From Hyalangium ruber (GTDB lineage Bacteria > Myxococcota > Myxococcia > Myxococcales > Myxococcaceae): a stretch of DNA of 64,000 bases. The position numbers and the translations under genes were made by a program. Location of the stretch: assembly GCF_034259325.1 (NCBI RefSeq), contig NZ_JAXIVS010000004.1:372001-436000 (forward strand), given 5' to 3'. Each line of letters opens with the position of its first letter. Positions within the stretch are counted from its first letter, which is position 1. Positions 17,978 through 28,764 of this stretch are shown here, in pieces. A model generated the notes under the pieces. The model was not told the DNA's origin and did not search any database. It saw only the letters and a program-made list of their open reading frames with translations.

Positions 17978-18834
17978 GCGCCGCCTCCCGCGAGGAACAG
18001 CGGCCTCAGCGGACCTCTCACCAGCGCCCGCAGCGACTCCGCCGCCGGCAGCGTCATCAACGTGGCCCGCGCCCGCACCGCCGCCGTCCGCAGCGCGCGC
18101 TGGTGCTCGGCGAAGCGGCGCGCGTAGGCGGCCAGCACGTCCTCGGTGAGCAGCTCCTCCAGCGCCGCGCCGCTCTCCGCGTCCACCAGCCGCGCCCCCT
18201 CGCCACCCGAGGGCTCCAGGTCCTCCGCGTCCAGCACCTGCGCCAGGAAGAGCGCCGAGGCCCCACGCGACAGCCGCGCCACCAACCCCGCCAGGTCCGC
18301 CTCGAAGAGGAAGTCGCTCACCACCACCCGCAGGCCACACGGGCGCAGCGGCGGCATCCGTCCCAGCGCCGCGGCCAGGTCATCCCTCGCGTCGAAGGCG
18401 GACGCCCGCAGGGCCGAGCGGCACACCGCCCCCTGGGCCCGCTCCGGACGCGCGCCCGAGGTGAGCAGCGTGGGCGTCAGCCCCTGCAGCGCGCCCACCT
18501 CCACGGCCAGCAGCGCCACCTCCCGGGCCCGCGCCTCCTTCGTCGGGCTGAGCGCCACCGAGCGCGAGGCGTCCACCAGCACCTCCACGCGCGGGGACAC
18601 CTCGTCCTGCCGCACCCGGAGGATCATCTCGCCCGTGCGCGCCACCGCGTTCCAGTCCACCTGCCGCAGGTCATCGCCCGGCTGGTAGGTGCGGAAGTCG
18701 TGCAGCTCCAGCGAGGCACCCGCGGAGCTGGCGCGCACCTCGCCCACCCGCCCCCGGTGAGGCACGCGCGGCAGCGCCAGGGTGAGCCCCGGCGCCAACC
18801 TCGCCACCTCGCTCTCGTCCGCCCCGGCACTCAC
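17974..18834 (-). CDS. DUF58 domain protein
   Basis: The product is 286 aa with a GTG start overlapping the upstream stop by 4 nt. The DUF58 signature is clear: HDFRTYQPGDDLRQVDWNAVART followed by a VWA-like strand with DASRS (DxSxS). DUF58 proteins are standard partners of MoxR AAA+ ATPases, which are thought to remodel them or their bound clients. It has no signal or membrane helix and is probably cytoplasmic at the membrane face. It lies between the ABC permease and the BatA-like gene. Confidence 0.88.
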   Translation of the reverse strand: MSAGADESEVARLAPGLTLALPRVPHRGRVGEVRASSAGASLELHDFRTYQPGDDLRQVDWNAVARTGEMILRVRQDEVSPRVEVLVDASRSVALSPTKEARAREVALLAVEVGALQGLTPTLLTSGARPERAQGAVCRSALRASAFDARDDLAAALGRMPPLRPCGLRVVVSDFLFEADLAGLVARLSRGASALFLAQVLDAEDLEPSGGEGARLVDAESGAALEELLTEDVLAAYARRFAEHQRALRTAAVRARATLMTLPAAESLRALVRGPLRPLFLAGGGA

Positions 18835-20309
18835 GAGGCGTGGATCCTCCGCTCGCGTTCCACGAGAGCCCGGTCCGCCGCGAAGGCGGACAGCCCCGCC
18901 ACCACGCAGATGAAGAGGAGCATCTCCACGTTCATCTTCGGCCGGCCCGCGCTGTATTCGTACGAGCCGAAGTTGACCAGGCCCACGATGGGGTTGAGCA
19001 GGTTGATGATCGGATCATCCACCGACACGTCCGCCAGCAGGGCCACCAACGGAAACACCACGCTGGTCAGGCCCGCCAGCGAGATGAAGAGGATGCGCAC
19101 CGCCACCGGAGAGGACAGCCGGTCCGACTTCGGCATCTTCGCCACCAGCAGCGCCACCGAGAAGAAGAGGACGGGGTAGGCCGCCGCGGCGACGGTGGCG
19201 AAGAGCATCGACTGCCAGGTGTCCCGCGTATCCGAGGAGCTCAGGTGCAGCGCGGTGCAGAAGAGCGCCCAGCCCATGAACAGCAGCACCACGAGCCGGA
19301 AGCCGCGCACCGCCCCGGGCCGCAGCAGGCTCCATGGGCGCGTGCTCACCCGGAGCGCGCGGGCCTGCCCGTCCACATCGGAGATGAGAAACAGGCCCAC
19401 CAGCGTCAGGTGCAGGCTGCCGACCACCCCCGACACGGCGGCCACGGTCCGCTCCTGCCCCTGCGCCCACCAGATGATCGTCACCCCCACCGCGCTGAGC
19501 AGCATCTGCAGGGCGAGCGCGCGCCGGGGCCCTCGCGAGTAGTCCTCCGTAATGAGTGAGAGCCGCGCCGCCGCCGTCTCGAAGAGCAGCCACCCGTAGC
19601 CGAGCATCAGCCACAGCGCCACGCTGATGACGTAGGGGAAGTCATTGTCGCGCATCAGCCGCGAGCCGCCATCGCTGATGGCGAAGGCCCCGACCAGCCC
19701 CTGCACCACGCCTCCCGCCAGCAAGCCCAGCACCACGAAGTGGACGAAGGCGCGCCCCAGCCGCCCGTCGGCCAGCGTCGCCGCGCACACCCCCAGCACC
19801 GTGAGGAACACCAGCCACGCGGCCCCCAGCGCCAGCACCACGAGGATGGTCGGCAGGTCGATGCCGTTGAGGTAGTAGCTGAACAGCAGGAAGGGCCCCA
19901 CCGCCGAGGCGTACAGCACCGCCTGCGCCAGGAAGGACGTCACCTTGCCGCGAAGGATGCGCCGGGGCCCCAGCCCCGTGAGCGCCAGCAGCACCCACGT
20001 CTCGTCCTCGCGCTCGCGCGCCAGCGAGCGGTAGGCGCTGTAGGGGATGACGAAGAAATGCACCAGCCCCAGGCACACGAAGTAGGTGAAGAAGTACGTC
20101 TGCCCCCGAGGCTGGTAGCCGCCGTCCCGCACGTCCGCGTACGCCATCAGCGACAGCAGCAGGCACGCGAGCAGCATCAGCCCGAAGCACACCCAGAAGA
20201 CGCGGGTGCGCAGTCCCTGGCGGATCTCCTTCACCACCAGCGGGTTGATGCGGTCTCCCAGCCGCTCGCCCAGCGGAGCCCGCGCCGCCGCCTCCACGCT
20301 CGCGCTCAC
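18831..20309 (-). CDS. ABC transporter permease (ABC-2 type)
   Basis: The product is 492 aa; the GTG start at 20309 overlaps the ATPase stop as GTGA. It has about 10-12 hydrophobic segments. The amphipathic opening INPLVVKEIRQGLRTRVF and the REREDETWVLLALTGLGPRRILRGK loop are typical of ABC-2 exporter permeases (NatB/GldF-like class) that couple to a single-domain ATPase. It forms the transporter with the next gene upstream. Embedding inside a MoxR/DUF58 operon suggests a shared envelope task. The substrate is unknown. Confidence 0.85.
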   Translation of the reverse strand: MSASVEAAARAPLGERLGDRINPLVVKEIRQGLRTRVFWVCFGLMLLACLLLSLMAYADVRDGGYQPRGQTYFFTYFVCLGLVHFFVIPYSAYRSLAREREDETWVLLALTGLGPRRILRGKVTSFLAQAVLYASAVGPFLLFSYYLNGIDLPTILVVLALGAAWLVFLTVLGVCAATLADGRLGRAFVHFVVLGLLAGGVVQGLVGAFAISDGGSRLMRDNDFPYVISVALWLMLGYGWLLFETAAARLSLITEDYSRGPRRALALQMLLSAVGVTIIWWAQGQERTVAAVSGVVGSLHLTLVGLFLISDVDGQARALRVSTRPWSLLRPGAVRGFRLVVLLFMGWALFCTALHLSSSDTRDTWQSMLFATVAAAAYPVLFFSVALLVAKMPKSDRLSSPVAVRILFISLAGLTSVVFPLVALLADVSVDDPIINLLNPIVGLVNFGSYEYSAGRPKMNVEMLLFICVVAGLSAFAADRALVERERRIHAS

Positions 20310-21286
20310 GCCACCCTCCCCTTCGTCACGGTCATGAAGGCATCCTCGAGGTTCAGCTCGCGGTGGCTGAAGGCGCACACCGGCAGGCCCGCCCCCACCA
20401 GCGCCGCCAGCAGCCGCGCCGCCGCCTCATCCACCTGCACCCGCGTGGAGCCCGGCTCCAATTCCAGCCGCACCCGCACCAGCCCCGGCTCGCGCGTCAC
20501 CTGCGCCACCCGAGGCTGCTCCAGCAGCAGCCGCTCGGCGCGCTCGTACACCGTCTCTCCTTCCGCCCCCGGCGCCAGGCGGATGGTCAGCTCCGCCGCC
20601 TCGCCCGCATGGCTCTGCGCCAGCAGGTCCGCCACCTTGCCCGTGGCCAGCAGCCGCCCTTGCTCGATGATGGCGCACGTGTCGCAGATCTCCGCCAGCT
20701 CCGTGAGGATGTGGCTGGAGATGAGGACCGCCTTGCCCTGGTCGGCCAGCGCCCGCAGCAGCTCTCGCAGCTCGATGCGGGCGCGCGGGTCCAGGCCATC
20801 GGCCGGCTCGTCGAGGATGAGCAGCTTGGGGTCATGCAGCAGCGTGCGCCCCAACGCCACGCGCTGCTTCATGCCCTTGGACAGCGCGCTGGTGAGCTTG
20901 TCCTTCAGCGGCACCAGCCCCGTGAACTCCATGACGGAGGCCACGCGCCTGGTGCGCTCGGCGCCCTTGAGCCCATAGGCCCGGGCGAAGAAGTCGAGGA
21001 ACTCCCAGACGGTGATGTCGTCATAGGTGCCGTACCGGTCCGGCATGTAGCCGATGAGCGGCCGGGCCAGGTCCGGCGAGTCCACCAGCGACTTGCCGTC
21101 CAGCAGCACCTCGCCCGCCGTGGGTGTGTCCAGCGTGGCGATGATGCGCATGGTGGTGCTCTTGCCCGCGCCGTTGGGCCCGATGAAGCCCAGGATGGTG
21201 CCCGCCGCCAGCTCGAAGGACACGTCATCCACCGCGCGCAGCGCGCCGTAGTCGCGCCGCAGCCCCTTCACCTGAAGCAGGCTCAT
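20306..21286 (-). CDS. ABC transporter ATP-binding protein
   Basis: The product is 326 aa. Walker A is GPNGAGKST, the signature is LSKGMKQRVALGR and Walker B is LLILDEPADGLDP. The C-terminal ~100 residues form the extra domain common in exporter ATPases of the NatA/CcmA class. The segment GYMPDRYGTYDDITVWEFLDFFARAYG is typical of this group. It pairs with the downstream permease, overlapping by 4 nt. Confidence 0.93.
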   Translation of the reverse strand: MSLLQVKGLRRDYGALRAVDDVSFELAAGTILGFIGPNGAGKSTTMRIIATLDTPTAGEVLLDGKSLVDSPDLARPLIGYMPDRYGTYDDITVWEFLDFFARAYGLKGAERTRRVASVMEFTGLVPLKDKLTSALSKGMKQRVALGRTLLHDPKLLILDEPADGLDPRARIELRELLRALADQGKAVLISSHILTELAEICDTCAIIEQGRLLATGKVADLLAQSHAGEAAELTIRLAPGAEGETVYERAERLLLEQPRVAQVTREPGLVRVRLELEPGSTRVQVDEAAARLLAALVGAGLPVCAFSHRELNLEDAFMTVTKGRVA

Positions 21287-21314
21287 CCCCGCACCTCTCC
21301 GCGTCTCGGCCCGT

Positions 21315-23184
21315 TCATGGTCCGTCCACCTGCCCTCGCACGAAGTGGACGCCCTCGTGCATCTCCACCGGCAGCGAGGCCAGCGGCGCGAAGCCTCGGC
21401 CGCCCAGCCGGACCACGAAGCTCTGGTCGGGCAGCGCTCGGGTGAAGTCCTCCAGCTCCTGGGTCCGGCGCTTCATGCCGACGGGCGGGGCCACATGTTT
21501 ATCGATGGGCTCTTCCACGGCCTCCCGGAGCACCTCGGTGACCAGCGTCTCGGCCCCATCGGCCAGCTCACGCAGGAGATAGCGCTTGCCCGCCACCTGG
21601 ATGGCGCCCGACTCGATGGGCGCGCCGAGCGCGTTCTGCACCCGTACCCCGGCCCCCTCGCGGCGCACCACCAGGCGCGCCCGCGTCGGCACCACCGCCA
21701 GCTCTCCCCACTCCGTATAGGTGCGGGAGGGCAAGAAGCCGTCCGCCACCATGCCGCCCCCCGCCCAGTCCACCTCCACCGTCCACTCGTCCACGTCTCC
21801 CGGCGCCAGCAGCACGCCCATGGAGGGCATCTGCACCTTCTCCGAGGCGAGGTTCGCGTAGTAGCCCGCCACGGCGGAGGTGATGGCCCGGTCCCTCGGC
21901 CGATCCAGGAAGGTGTAGCTGTAGCGCGAGGAGTGGGTGACGAAGCCGTCCCCCAGCAGCGAGTCACCGATGATGAGCAGGCAGGTGACGATCGCCACCG
22001 CGGGCACGCCGATCAGCATGGCCGCGGGCCCCTTGCGCCGCGCGAGGATCAACCCTCCGGGCCCCACCACCAGCGAGAACAGGAAGATGAGCACCAGGAA
22101 GCGCCCCACCGGAGCCAGGGCGTTGGGGAGCAGCGGCGACTCGCCACCGCGCAGGGCGGCGCGGCTCGTCTCCCAGCGCGGCGCCGGCCCCACCGCGTGC
22201 AGCGGCGGCGCCGACTCAGCGCTCACCGCGGACAGCGCCAGGGCACAGTTCGCCGGCCCGTCCTGGCACAGGTACACCCCGCCGAAGCCGTACGCGTTCC
22301 ACTCCTTGGAGGCGGGGCGCTCGGGGAGCATCGGCAGGCGCTGCCCCACGTCGCGCGGAGGCTTGGCCAGGAGGAGCGCTCCGCCCAACGCGGCGTAGTT
22401 CTCCAGCACGGCCCAGACATCCGCCGGAACCGAGGTCGCCTCCTCCGTCACCATCACCACGTCGTAGCCCACGTAGGCGGCCAGCTCGCGCGGCGCATCC
22501 TGCGCGGAGAGGAAGCGGGTGTTCACCTGCGGAGGGCTGTTGTCGTCGGAGCGGCCCATGCCGGTGCTCGCCTCGAACGCCTTGGAGGCGCCCAGCACCA
22601 GCGTGGAGGTGGCGCTGGGGTCATCCAAGTACACGCCCGCGGTGCGCGTGCGCAGGTTGGGGCCTTCCACCGAGAAGGTGCCGGACTGCACGGCGGCGGG
22701 GACGAGCAGGTGCGTGGTGAGCCGCTGGCGAGGTGCCAGCTCCAGCGCGCGCCGGGTGGTGGGAGAACCCGAGCCATAGCCTCGGAAGGAGAGCTGCACC
22801 GGGCGTGGCACGTTGTCGCTGTTCTGCAGCACCACCTCGACGGGCGTGTAGCCGCGCTCGGCGCGCAGGGTGCCGGCGCGGACCGACACGCGCAGCCCAT
22901 CCGCGTCATCGAGGTTCTCCAGATTGCCGGTCGAGTCGGCATAGCCCGAGGGCCGCGGCTCCTCCTCTTCGGGCACCTCTGCCACCGGTGCCTCGACGGC
23001 GGTCGCCTCCGTCTCCACGAGCTCCTCGGTGCCCGCATCCGGCACCTCCTCGAGCAGCAGCTCCTCGGTCAGCTCCTCCTGGGGCGACGCGGGCGCGGGA
23101 GCAGGAGGGGCAGGAGGGCTCTGGGCCAAACCCGCGCTGGAGACGAGCAGCGCGAGCAGCAACCCCCAGGCACCACTAAAGCCT

Positions 23185-23192
<8 letters not shown>
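21315..23192 (-). CDS. Signal-peptide membrane protein of the MoxR operon
   Basis: The product is 625 aa with a GTG start at 23192, overlapping the moxR stop by 8 nt; the start gives the signal peptide LLLALLVSSAGLAQS. An acidic A/P/E-rich linker (about 25-85) precedes a beta-sandwich periplasmic region and an alpha/beta GATase1-like stretch (AAYVGYDVVMVTEEA...). Two adjacent helices near the middle (FLVLIFLFSLVVGPGGLILA; AAMLIGVPAVAIVTCLLIIG) anchor it, and a second beta-rich domain ends it. Position and architecture resemble the large uncharacterised partners of MoxR/DUF58 systems. No enzyme motif was found. Confidence 0.65.
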
Positions 23193-24180
<988 letters not shown>

Positions 24181-24198
24181 GTCGGCTCCCCTCTCGTT

Positions 24199-25662
24199 TC
24201 ACTCGCCACCAAAATACCGTTTCACGAGGTCGCGGTTGCGCGGCAGCAGCGGCGCCGGAGTGTGTCCCGGTGTCGCCTCCCCCTGCGCGCCCGTACCCCG
24301 GATGGACGAAGGCGTGCTCATGACGCCCTCGCGCTCCGGGTCCGCGGCCTTCAGCCCCCACAGCTCACTGGCCTCTCCGCCCTGCCCCTCGGGCAGCGCC
24401 TGGAACTTGAGGCGATCGGGATCCATCTCCGCCTCGCCGCCGAACACCAGCGGCTGGCTCTCTCCACCCCGCCCCGTGCCCGCCCCCTTCCCCTCCTTCA
24501 CCCCGCGACTGGCGTGCCCGCTCTGGCCGGACTGTCCCTCGCCCTCCCCCTCTCCCTCTTGGCCCTGGCCCTGCCCCTTGCCCTTGCCCTGCCCCTGCTG
24601 CCGCCCCGAGCCGGGCCGACCGCGCGCCTGGCGCATGGAGGGGTTGCCCTGACCGAAGCGGTCCTCCAGCTGCTGCTGCCGACGCTCCAACGTCCGTCGC
24701 AGCTCCGAGATCTGATCCGGGTTGCCGCCAGCCTGCGCCTTCGCCTGTGCGCTCTGGGAACCCTGGGAGCCCTGGGAGCCTTGCGTGCCCTGTTGCCCGT
24801 CCGGCCCCACCCCACCGTCGCTCATGTCCCCGTTCGCCCCACCCTCGCCCGGGGCCTTCGCGCCCTCGCCGAGCGCCATCAGCGCCCGCTCCAGCTCCTC
24901 GCGGGCCCGGGACGCCCCTTCCGCCTCTCCGGAGGCGCCCAGCGCGTCCTCCAGCTCCTTGGCGGCCTCGGCGGCTCCGGCCAGCTCGGCGGCGGCCTCG
25001 GCGGCGCGCTCGGCCATCCGCTTCTCCAACCCATCGGAGGCCTCCCAGTCGGCGGCGTCGAAGCGCCCCTCGGCGACCTCTTCGGCCAGCCTCCGCAGCT
25101 CCTCCTCCATGGGGGCGCCCAGCGGCTCCTCCTTGGCGAGCGCCTCGGCCTTGGCCTGCACGGCGGCGACCTTGGCGGCGGCGGCGGCGTTGATGGGGCG
25201 GAAGGTACGAGCCGGCAGGGGAAGCAGAAAGCCCACGACCAGGAACAGGAGCGCGCCCAACAGGGCGCCCACGGGCCGTCGCCAGCGCACCTCGGGAGGC
25301 TTCACCGCGTGGGCGAACTGGTTGACGGACAGCTCCCACTCTCCGACGGGCCGCTCCAGCCGGGTGAGCAACAGCCCGCCAGCGTTGGCCGAGCGATCCG
25401 CCAGCACCGCCGCCTGTTGCAGGGAGACGCCACGGACGCGCGCCCGCATCCCCCACCACACGCCGCCCGCCACGAGGAAGAGCGGCACGGCCCACAGCGC
25501 GGCCTCGCGCAGGAGCAGCCGGGCGACGACGCAGACCGTGGCGGCGACCCACACGGGGGCGATGCCCGCCTCGGCCCAGGCCACGGCGTTGAGACGCCGC
25601 TGCACACGCCGCACGGGCGCGAGCACGAGAGCCTGAAAGCGGCGTTCTTCACTGACAGCCAT
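24199..25662 (-). CDS. Membrane protein with Gly/Gln/Glu-rich tail (DUF4175-like)
   Basis: The product is 487 aa. The start MAVSEERRFQALVLAPVRRVQRR at 25662 was preferred over an open extension to 25755. Two N-terminal helices and a third near residue 150 are followed by a long alanine/glutamate helical domain and then a low-complexity tail of QGSQGSQGSQ and GQGQGQEGEGEGEGQ repeats. The layout resembles DUF4175-type proteins found in MoxR operons. It is the promoter-proximal gene of the operon, divergent from the methyltransferase gene with 85 nt between. Function is unknown. Confidence 0.6.
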   Translation of the reverse strand: MAVSEERRFQALVLAPVRRVQRRLNAVAWAEAGIAPVWVAATVCVVARLLLREAALWAVPLFLVAGGVWWGMRARVRGVSLQQAAVLADRSANAGGLLLTRLERPVGEWELSVNQFAHAVKPPEVRWRRPVGALLGALLFLVVGFLLPLPARTFRPINAAAAAKVAAVQAKAEALAKEEPLGAPMEEELRRLAEEVAEGRFDAADWEASDGLEKRMAERAAEAAAELAGAAEAAKELEDALGASGEAEGASRAREELERALMALGEGAKAPGEGGANGDMSDGGVGPDGQQGTQGSQGSQGSQSAQAKAQAGGNPDQISELRRTLERRQQQLEDRFGQGNPSMRQARGRPGSGRQQGQGKGKGQGQGQEGEGEGEGQSGQSGHASRGVKEGKGAGTGRGGESQPLVFGGEAEMDPDRLKFQALPEGQGGEASELWGLKAADPEREGVMSTPSSIRGTGAQGEATPGHTPAPLLPRNRDLVKRYFGGE

Positions 25663-25747
25663 GGACAGAACAGAGTGTCGGTCACCCTGCCACCGTTCCA
25701 CAAGCCTCCCAGGCCCGCCGCTCGCCCTCTGGCGGCATACTCCGCGC

Positions 25748-26530
25748 ATGGACACGCCCGGCTTCTACGACACGCTGGCGGACGGCTATCACCTCCTCTT
25801 CATCGACTGGGCGGCCACTCGGGCGCGACAGGGAGCGCTCTTCGACGGGCTGATCCGTCAGGCGCTCGGCGAGGGGCCCAAGGACGTGCTGGACGCCAGC
25901 TGCGGCATCGGCACCCAGGCGCTCGGGCTCGCGGAGCTCGGGCATCGCGTCTTCGCCTCGGACATCAGCCCCGCCTCCATCGCCCGCGCCGAGCGAGAAG
26001 CCACCGCCTCGGGCCTCACCCTGGCGGGACTCGCCGTCGCGGACCTCCGCACCCTGAGTGAGCAGATCTCCCAGCGCTTCGACGCCGTGCTGAGCTGCGA
26101 CAATGCCCTGCCCCACCTGCTCGAGGACTCGGAGCTCGGCGCGGCGGCGCACCACCTCCACGCCGTGCTGCGCCCCGGCGGCCTGCTCGTCGCCACCACG
26201 CGTGACTACGACGCCGCCGAGCCCCGCCCCGGAGAGGCCGTCCCCACGCCCGTCCGCGTCCTCGGAGAGGGAGAGACACGGCGGCTCGTCTTCCAGGTGT
26301 GGACGTGGTCCGCCGATGGCCGGAGCTACGAGGTGGAGCAGTTCATCCTCCGCCCCGAGGGCCCGGGGTGGAGCACCACCAGCGCCCGCACCCGCTACCG
26401 GGCCCTGCGACGCGAGGAGCTCACGCGCGCCCTCACCACCGCCGGCTTCCGTGACGTGCGCTGGCACCTGCCCGAGGCCAGCGGCTTCTACCAACCCCTC
26501 GTCACCGCTCGACGCCCCTCTACTCCTTAG
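25748..26530 (+). CDS. Class I SAM-dependent methyltransferase
   Basis: The product is 260 aa; the start MDTPGFYDTLADGYHLLF at 25748 gives the usual methyltransferase opening. Motif I is VLDASCGIGTQALGLAELGH, motif II is VFASDISPASIARAE and motif IV is DAVLSCDNALPHLL. This is a Rossmann-like SAM-binding fold; the C-terminal strands with a FYQP end resemble glycine/sarcosine-type or small-molecule methyltransferases. The substrate cannot be stated. It stands alone between two operons. Confidence 0.85.
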   Translation: MDTPGFYDTLADGYHLLFIDWAATRARQGALFDGLIRQALGEGPKDVLDASCGIGTQALGLAELGHRVFASDISPASIARAEREATASGLTLAGLAVADLRTLSEQISQRFDAVLSCDNALPHLLEDSELGAAAHHLHAVLRPGGLLVATTRDYDAAEPRPGEAVPTPVRVLGEGETRRLVFQVWTWSADGRSYEVEQFILRPEGPGWSTTSARTRYRALRREELTRALTTAGFRDVRWHLPEASGFYQPLVTARRPSTP

Positions 26531-26796
26531 GTCTTACGTCCCCCTACCCGGGACTCCCGCATCATTAGAAGGCGCGAAACCGAGGCTGACTGCCCGTCTC
26601 CTCGACGGGCGCCCGCGCCGCTCCCTGGGTCGAGCGCCAAGCTGCCGATTGATTTGACTTTTTGCGGCCGCAGAAGAATGCATGCGACGCTTCCGTATAA
26701 GGCCCTGGGTCCTATAAAGGCCTGTGACGCAACCGTCAGGTGACATCTTCGCCCGCGGCCGGTGTTGTGCCGGCCCCTTCTCCCTCTCAGGCATCC
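26531..26796 (+). promoter_or_regulatory. Upstream region of exbB
   Basis: This 266-bp gene-free stretch is AT-richer than its surroundings. It holds TTGACT (26654-26659) and two TATAA-type hexamers in a near repeat, TATAAG (26696-26701) and TATAAA (26713-26718). TTCCGT at 26691 with TATAAA, 16 nt apart, is a weak sigma-70-like pair. The start site is not fixed. Confidence 0.35.
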
Positions 26797-27501
26797 ATGA
26801 CGTCCCTCTCCCTCCTCGCCCAGGCCGTGCCGCCCGAACAGCTCGGGTGGCTGAGCCGCAAGCTGCTCGGCGTGACCCTCACCAGCGCCGAGTGGGTGCT
26901 CTGGCTCCTCGTCATCCTGTCCGTGCTCTCCCTCGCGCTGATGCTCGAGCGCGCCGTCTACTTCACCACCCACCGCCTGTCCGACTCGGAGTCCCTGGCG
27001 GTGCGCCTGGCCCGCGGTGAGTTCGACGCCGTGCGCTCGGCCATCGAGGGCAAGAAGGGCATGGAGGCGGCCGTCATCCGCGAGGGTCTGGCCTCCACCT
27101 CCCAGGGCGCCGACACCGTGGAGCAGGTGATTGCCTCCACCGTCGCCCGCGAGCGCCCCCAGTACGAGCGCTACCTGTCCTTCCTGGGCACCCTGGGCAA
27201 CAACGCCCCCTTCATCGGGCTGTTCGGCACGGTGCTCGGCATCATCAAGGCCTTCAACGACCTGGGCGCCAGCAACGTGAAGGGCGCCGCCATCCAGCAG
27301 ACGGTGATGGGCGGCATCTCCGAGGCGCTCGTGGCCACGGCGGTGGGTCTGGCCGTCGCCATCCCCGCGGTGGTGGCCTTCAACATCTTCAACCGCCAGC
27401 TCAAGACGCTCACCAGCCGCACCAACGCGCTGGGCTACGCCCTGGTGGGCAGCCTGCGCTCCGAAGTGCGCAAGGGCGCCACGGCCGGAGAGGGGAAGTA
27501 G
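26797..27501 (+). CDS. exbB: ExbB/TolQ/MotA-family proton channel subunit
   Basis: The product is 234 aa; the start at 26797 is preferred over a 19-codon extension. Three membrane segments are visible: WVLWLLVILSVLSLALMLER, then FIGLFGTVLGIIKAFNDLG, then ALVATAVGLAVAIPAVVAFN, with the conserved ExbB block LGTLGNNAPFIGLFGTVLGI. It forms the pentameric channel that uses proton-motive force, together with ExbD, to energise TonB. It is the first of three tandem genes (exbB-exbD-tonB) with gaps of 3 and 18 nt. Confidence 0.92.
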   Translation: MTSLSLLAQAVPPEQLGWLSRKLLGVTLTSAEWVLWLLVILSVLSLALMLERAVYFTTHRLSDSESLAVRLARGEFDAVRSAIEGKKGMEAAVIREGLASTSQGADTVEQVIASTVARERPQYERYLSFLGTLGNNAPFIGLFGTVLGIIKAFNDLGASNVKGAAIQQTVMGGISEALVATAVGLAVAIPAVVAFNIFNRQLKTLTSRTNALGYALVGSLRSEVRKGATAGEGK

Positions 27502-27504
27502 CCC

Positions 27505-27948
27505 ATGGCCGGCGGTGCGAACGAGGATGAGGACGAAATCACCGGCATCAACGTCACCCCGCTGGTGGACATCGTGCTGGTGCTGCTCATCATCTTCATG
27601 GTGACGGCCAACTTCATCGTCCGCGAGACGGTGGAGGTGGATCTGCCCCGCGCGGCCAATGGCGGCGAGACGGTGCAGGGGCTGGTCAACGTGGTCATCG
27701 ACAAGGACGGCAAGCTCTACTTCGACGGCGCCGAGGTGCCCGAGGACGAGCTGATGCGCAAGGTGACCGAGGCGGTCACCAAGGACAAGGACACGCGCGC
27801 CATCATCAGCGCGGACCAGGCGCTGCCGTACGGGCGGGTGATGCGGCTCATCGACGTGGTGAAGGGCCAGGGCATCGCCAAGTTCGCCCTCAACATCCAG
27901 AAGGACGCCGCACCCACGCCCGCCGCGGCCGCGCCGGCGGGACCTTAA
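27505..27948 (+). CDS. exbD: ExbD/TolR biopolymer transport protein
   Basis: The product is 147 aa. A single N-terminal membrane helix follows GINVTPLVDIVLVLLIIFMV, with the conserved proton-carrying Asp (PLVD). The periplasmic part VDLPRAANGG...VVIDKDGKLYFDGAEV...ISADQALPYGRVM has the ExbD/TolR fold. It starts 3 nt after exbB. Confidence 0.95.
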   Translation: MAGGANEDEDEITGINVTPLVDIVLVLLIIFMVTANFIVRETVEVDLPRAANGGETVQGLVNVVIDKDGKLYFDGAEVPEDELMRKVTEAVTKDKDTRAIISADQALPYGRVMRLIDVVKGQGIAKFALNIQKDAAPTPAAAAPAGP

Positions 27949-27966
27949 GGACACGAGCCGCGCACC

Positions 27967-28764
27967 ATGAGTCAGCAGGTCCTCGACGAATTGCCGCTGC
28001 CGCCCGCCCGCTCCTCGGGGTGGGTGATGGCGTTCGTGCTCGCCTCGGTGGGGCTGCATGGCCTCGGGCTGCTGGCGCTCAGCCGGCTGAAGGATCGTCC
28101 GGTCAGCGTCGCCCAGAAGCCGGTGGAGCTGGTGATGGTGGAGGTGCAGAAGCCTCCGCCCCCGCCGCCCGAGCCGCCCAAGGAAGAGCCCAAGCCGCCC
28201 CCGCCGCCCAAGGTGAAGGCCCCCAAGCCGCCGCCCATCAAGGTGGCCCAGGCGGAGAAGCCGCCCCCGCCGCCTCCCAACGAGCCGCCCCCGCCGCCTC
28301 CTCCCAATGAGCCGCCGCCGCAGCCGACCAAGCCGGTGCCGCTCGTGGTGGGCATCTCCATGTCCTCGACCACCAGCGCCGGCGGCTTCGCCGCGCCCGT
28401 GGGCAACACCGCCTACGGCAAGGTGGACCCGACGGCCAAGGCGCCCACGGAGGTGAAGGAGTACGCGGCGCCCAAGTACACGCCCATCTACCAGGTGGAC
28501 TCGGAGCCCAGCGTGCTCTCCGAGGTGAAGATTCCCTACCCGGAGGAGGCGCGCCGCGCCGGCATCGAGGGCACGGTGACGCTGTCCATCACCGTGGACC
28601 CCGACGGCAAGGTGGTGGCCGCGAAGATCGTCTCCGGCCCGGGCTACGGGCTGAACGAGGCGGCTCGGGACGCCATCCGGCGCTTCCGCTTCAAGCCGGC
28701 CATCAAGGGCGGAGAGAAGGTCTCCACCGAGATGAAGTACGCCTACACCTTCCTGCTGGACTAA
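27967..28764 (+). CDS. tonB: TonB-family energy transducer
   Basis: The product is 265 aa. One N-terminal helix (WVMAFVLASVGLHGLGLLAL) is followed by a Pro/Lys/Glu-rich spacer (about 55-125, repeats of PPPPPPNEPP type) that spans the periplasm. The C-terminal TonB domain (KIPYPEEARRAGIEGTVTLSI, then ARDAIRRFRFKPA) contacts TonB boxes of outer-membrane receptors. No TonB-dependent receptor is in the window. Its stop overlaps the stop of the convergent marR gene by 4 nt. Confidence 0.93.
   Translation: MSQQVLDELPLPPARSSGWVMAFVLASVGLHGLGLLALSRLKDRPVSVAQKPVELVMVEVQKPPPPPPEPPKEEPKPPPPPKVKAPKPPPIKVAQAEKPPPPPPNEPPPPPPPNEPPPQPTKPVPLVVGISMSSTTSAGGFAAPVGNTAYGKVDPTAKAPTEVKEYAAPKYTPIYQVDSEPSVLSEVKIPYPEEARRAGIEGTVTLSITVDPDGKVVAAKIVSGPGYGLNEAARDAIRRFRFKPAIKGGEKVSTEMKYAYTFLLD

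Noticed and set aside
24500-24850. Tandem GC-rich repeats as a CRISPR or satellite array
   Set aside because: They are in-frame codons for Gly/Gln/Glu and Gln-Gly-Ser repeats in the membrane-protein tail; no spacers or regular period are present.
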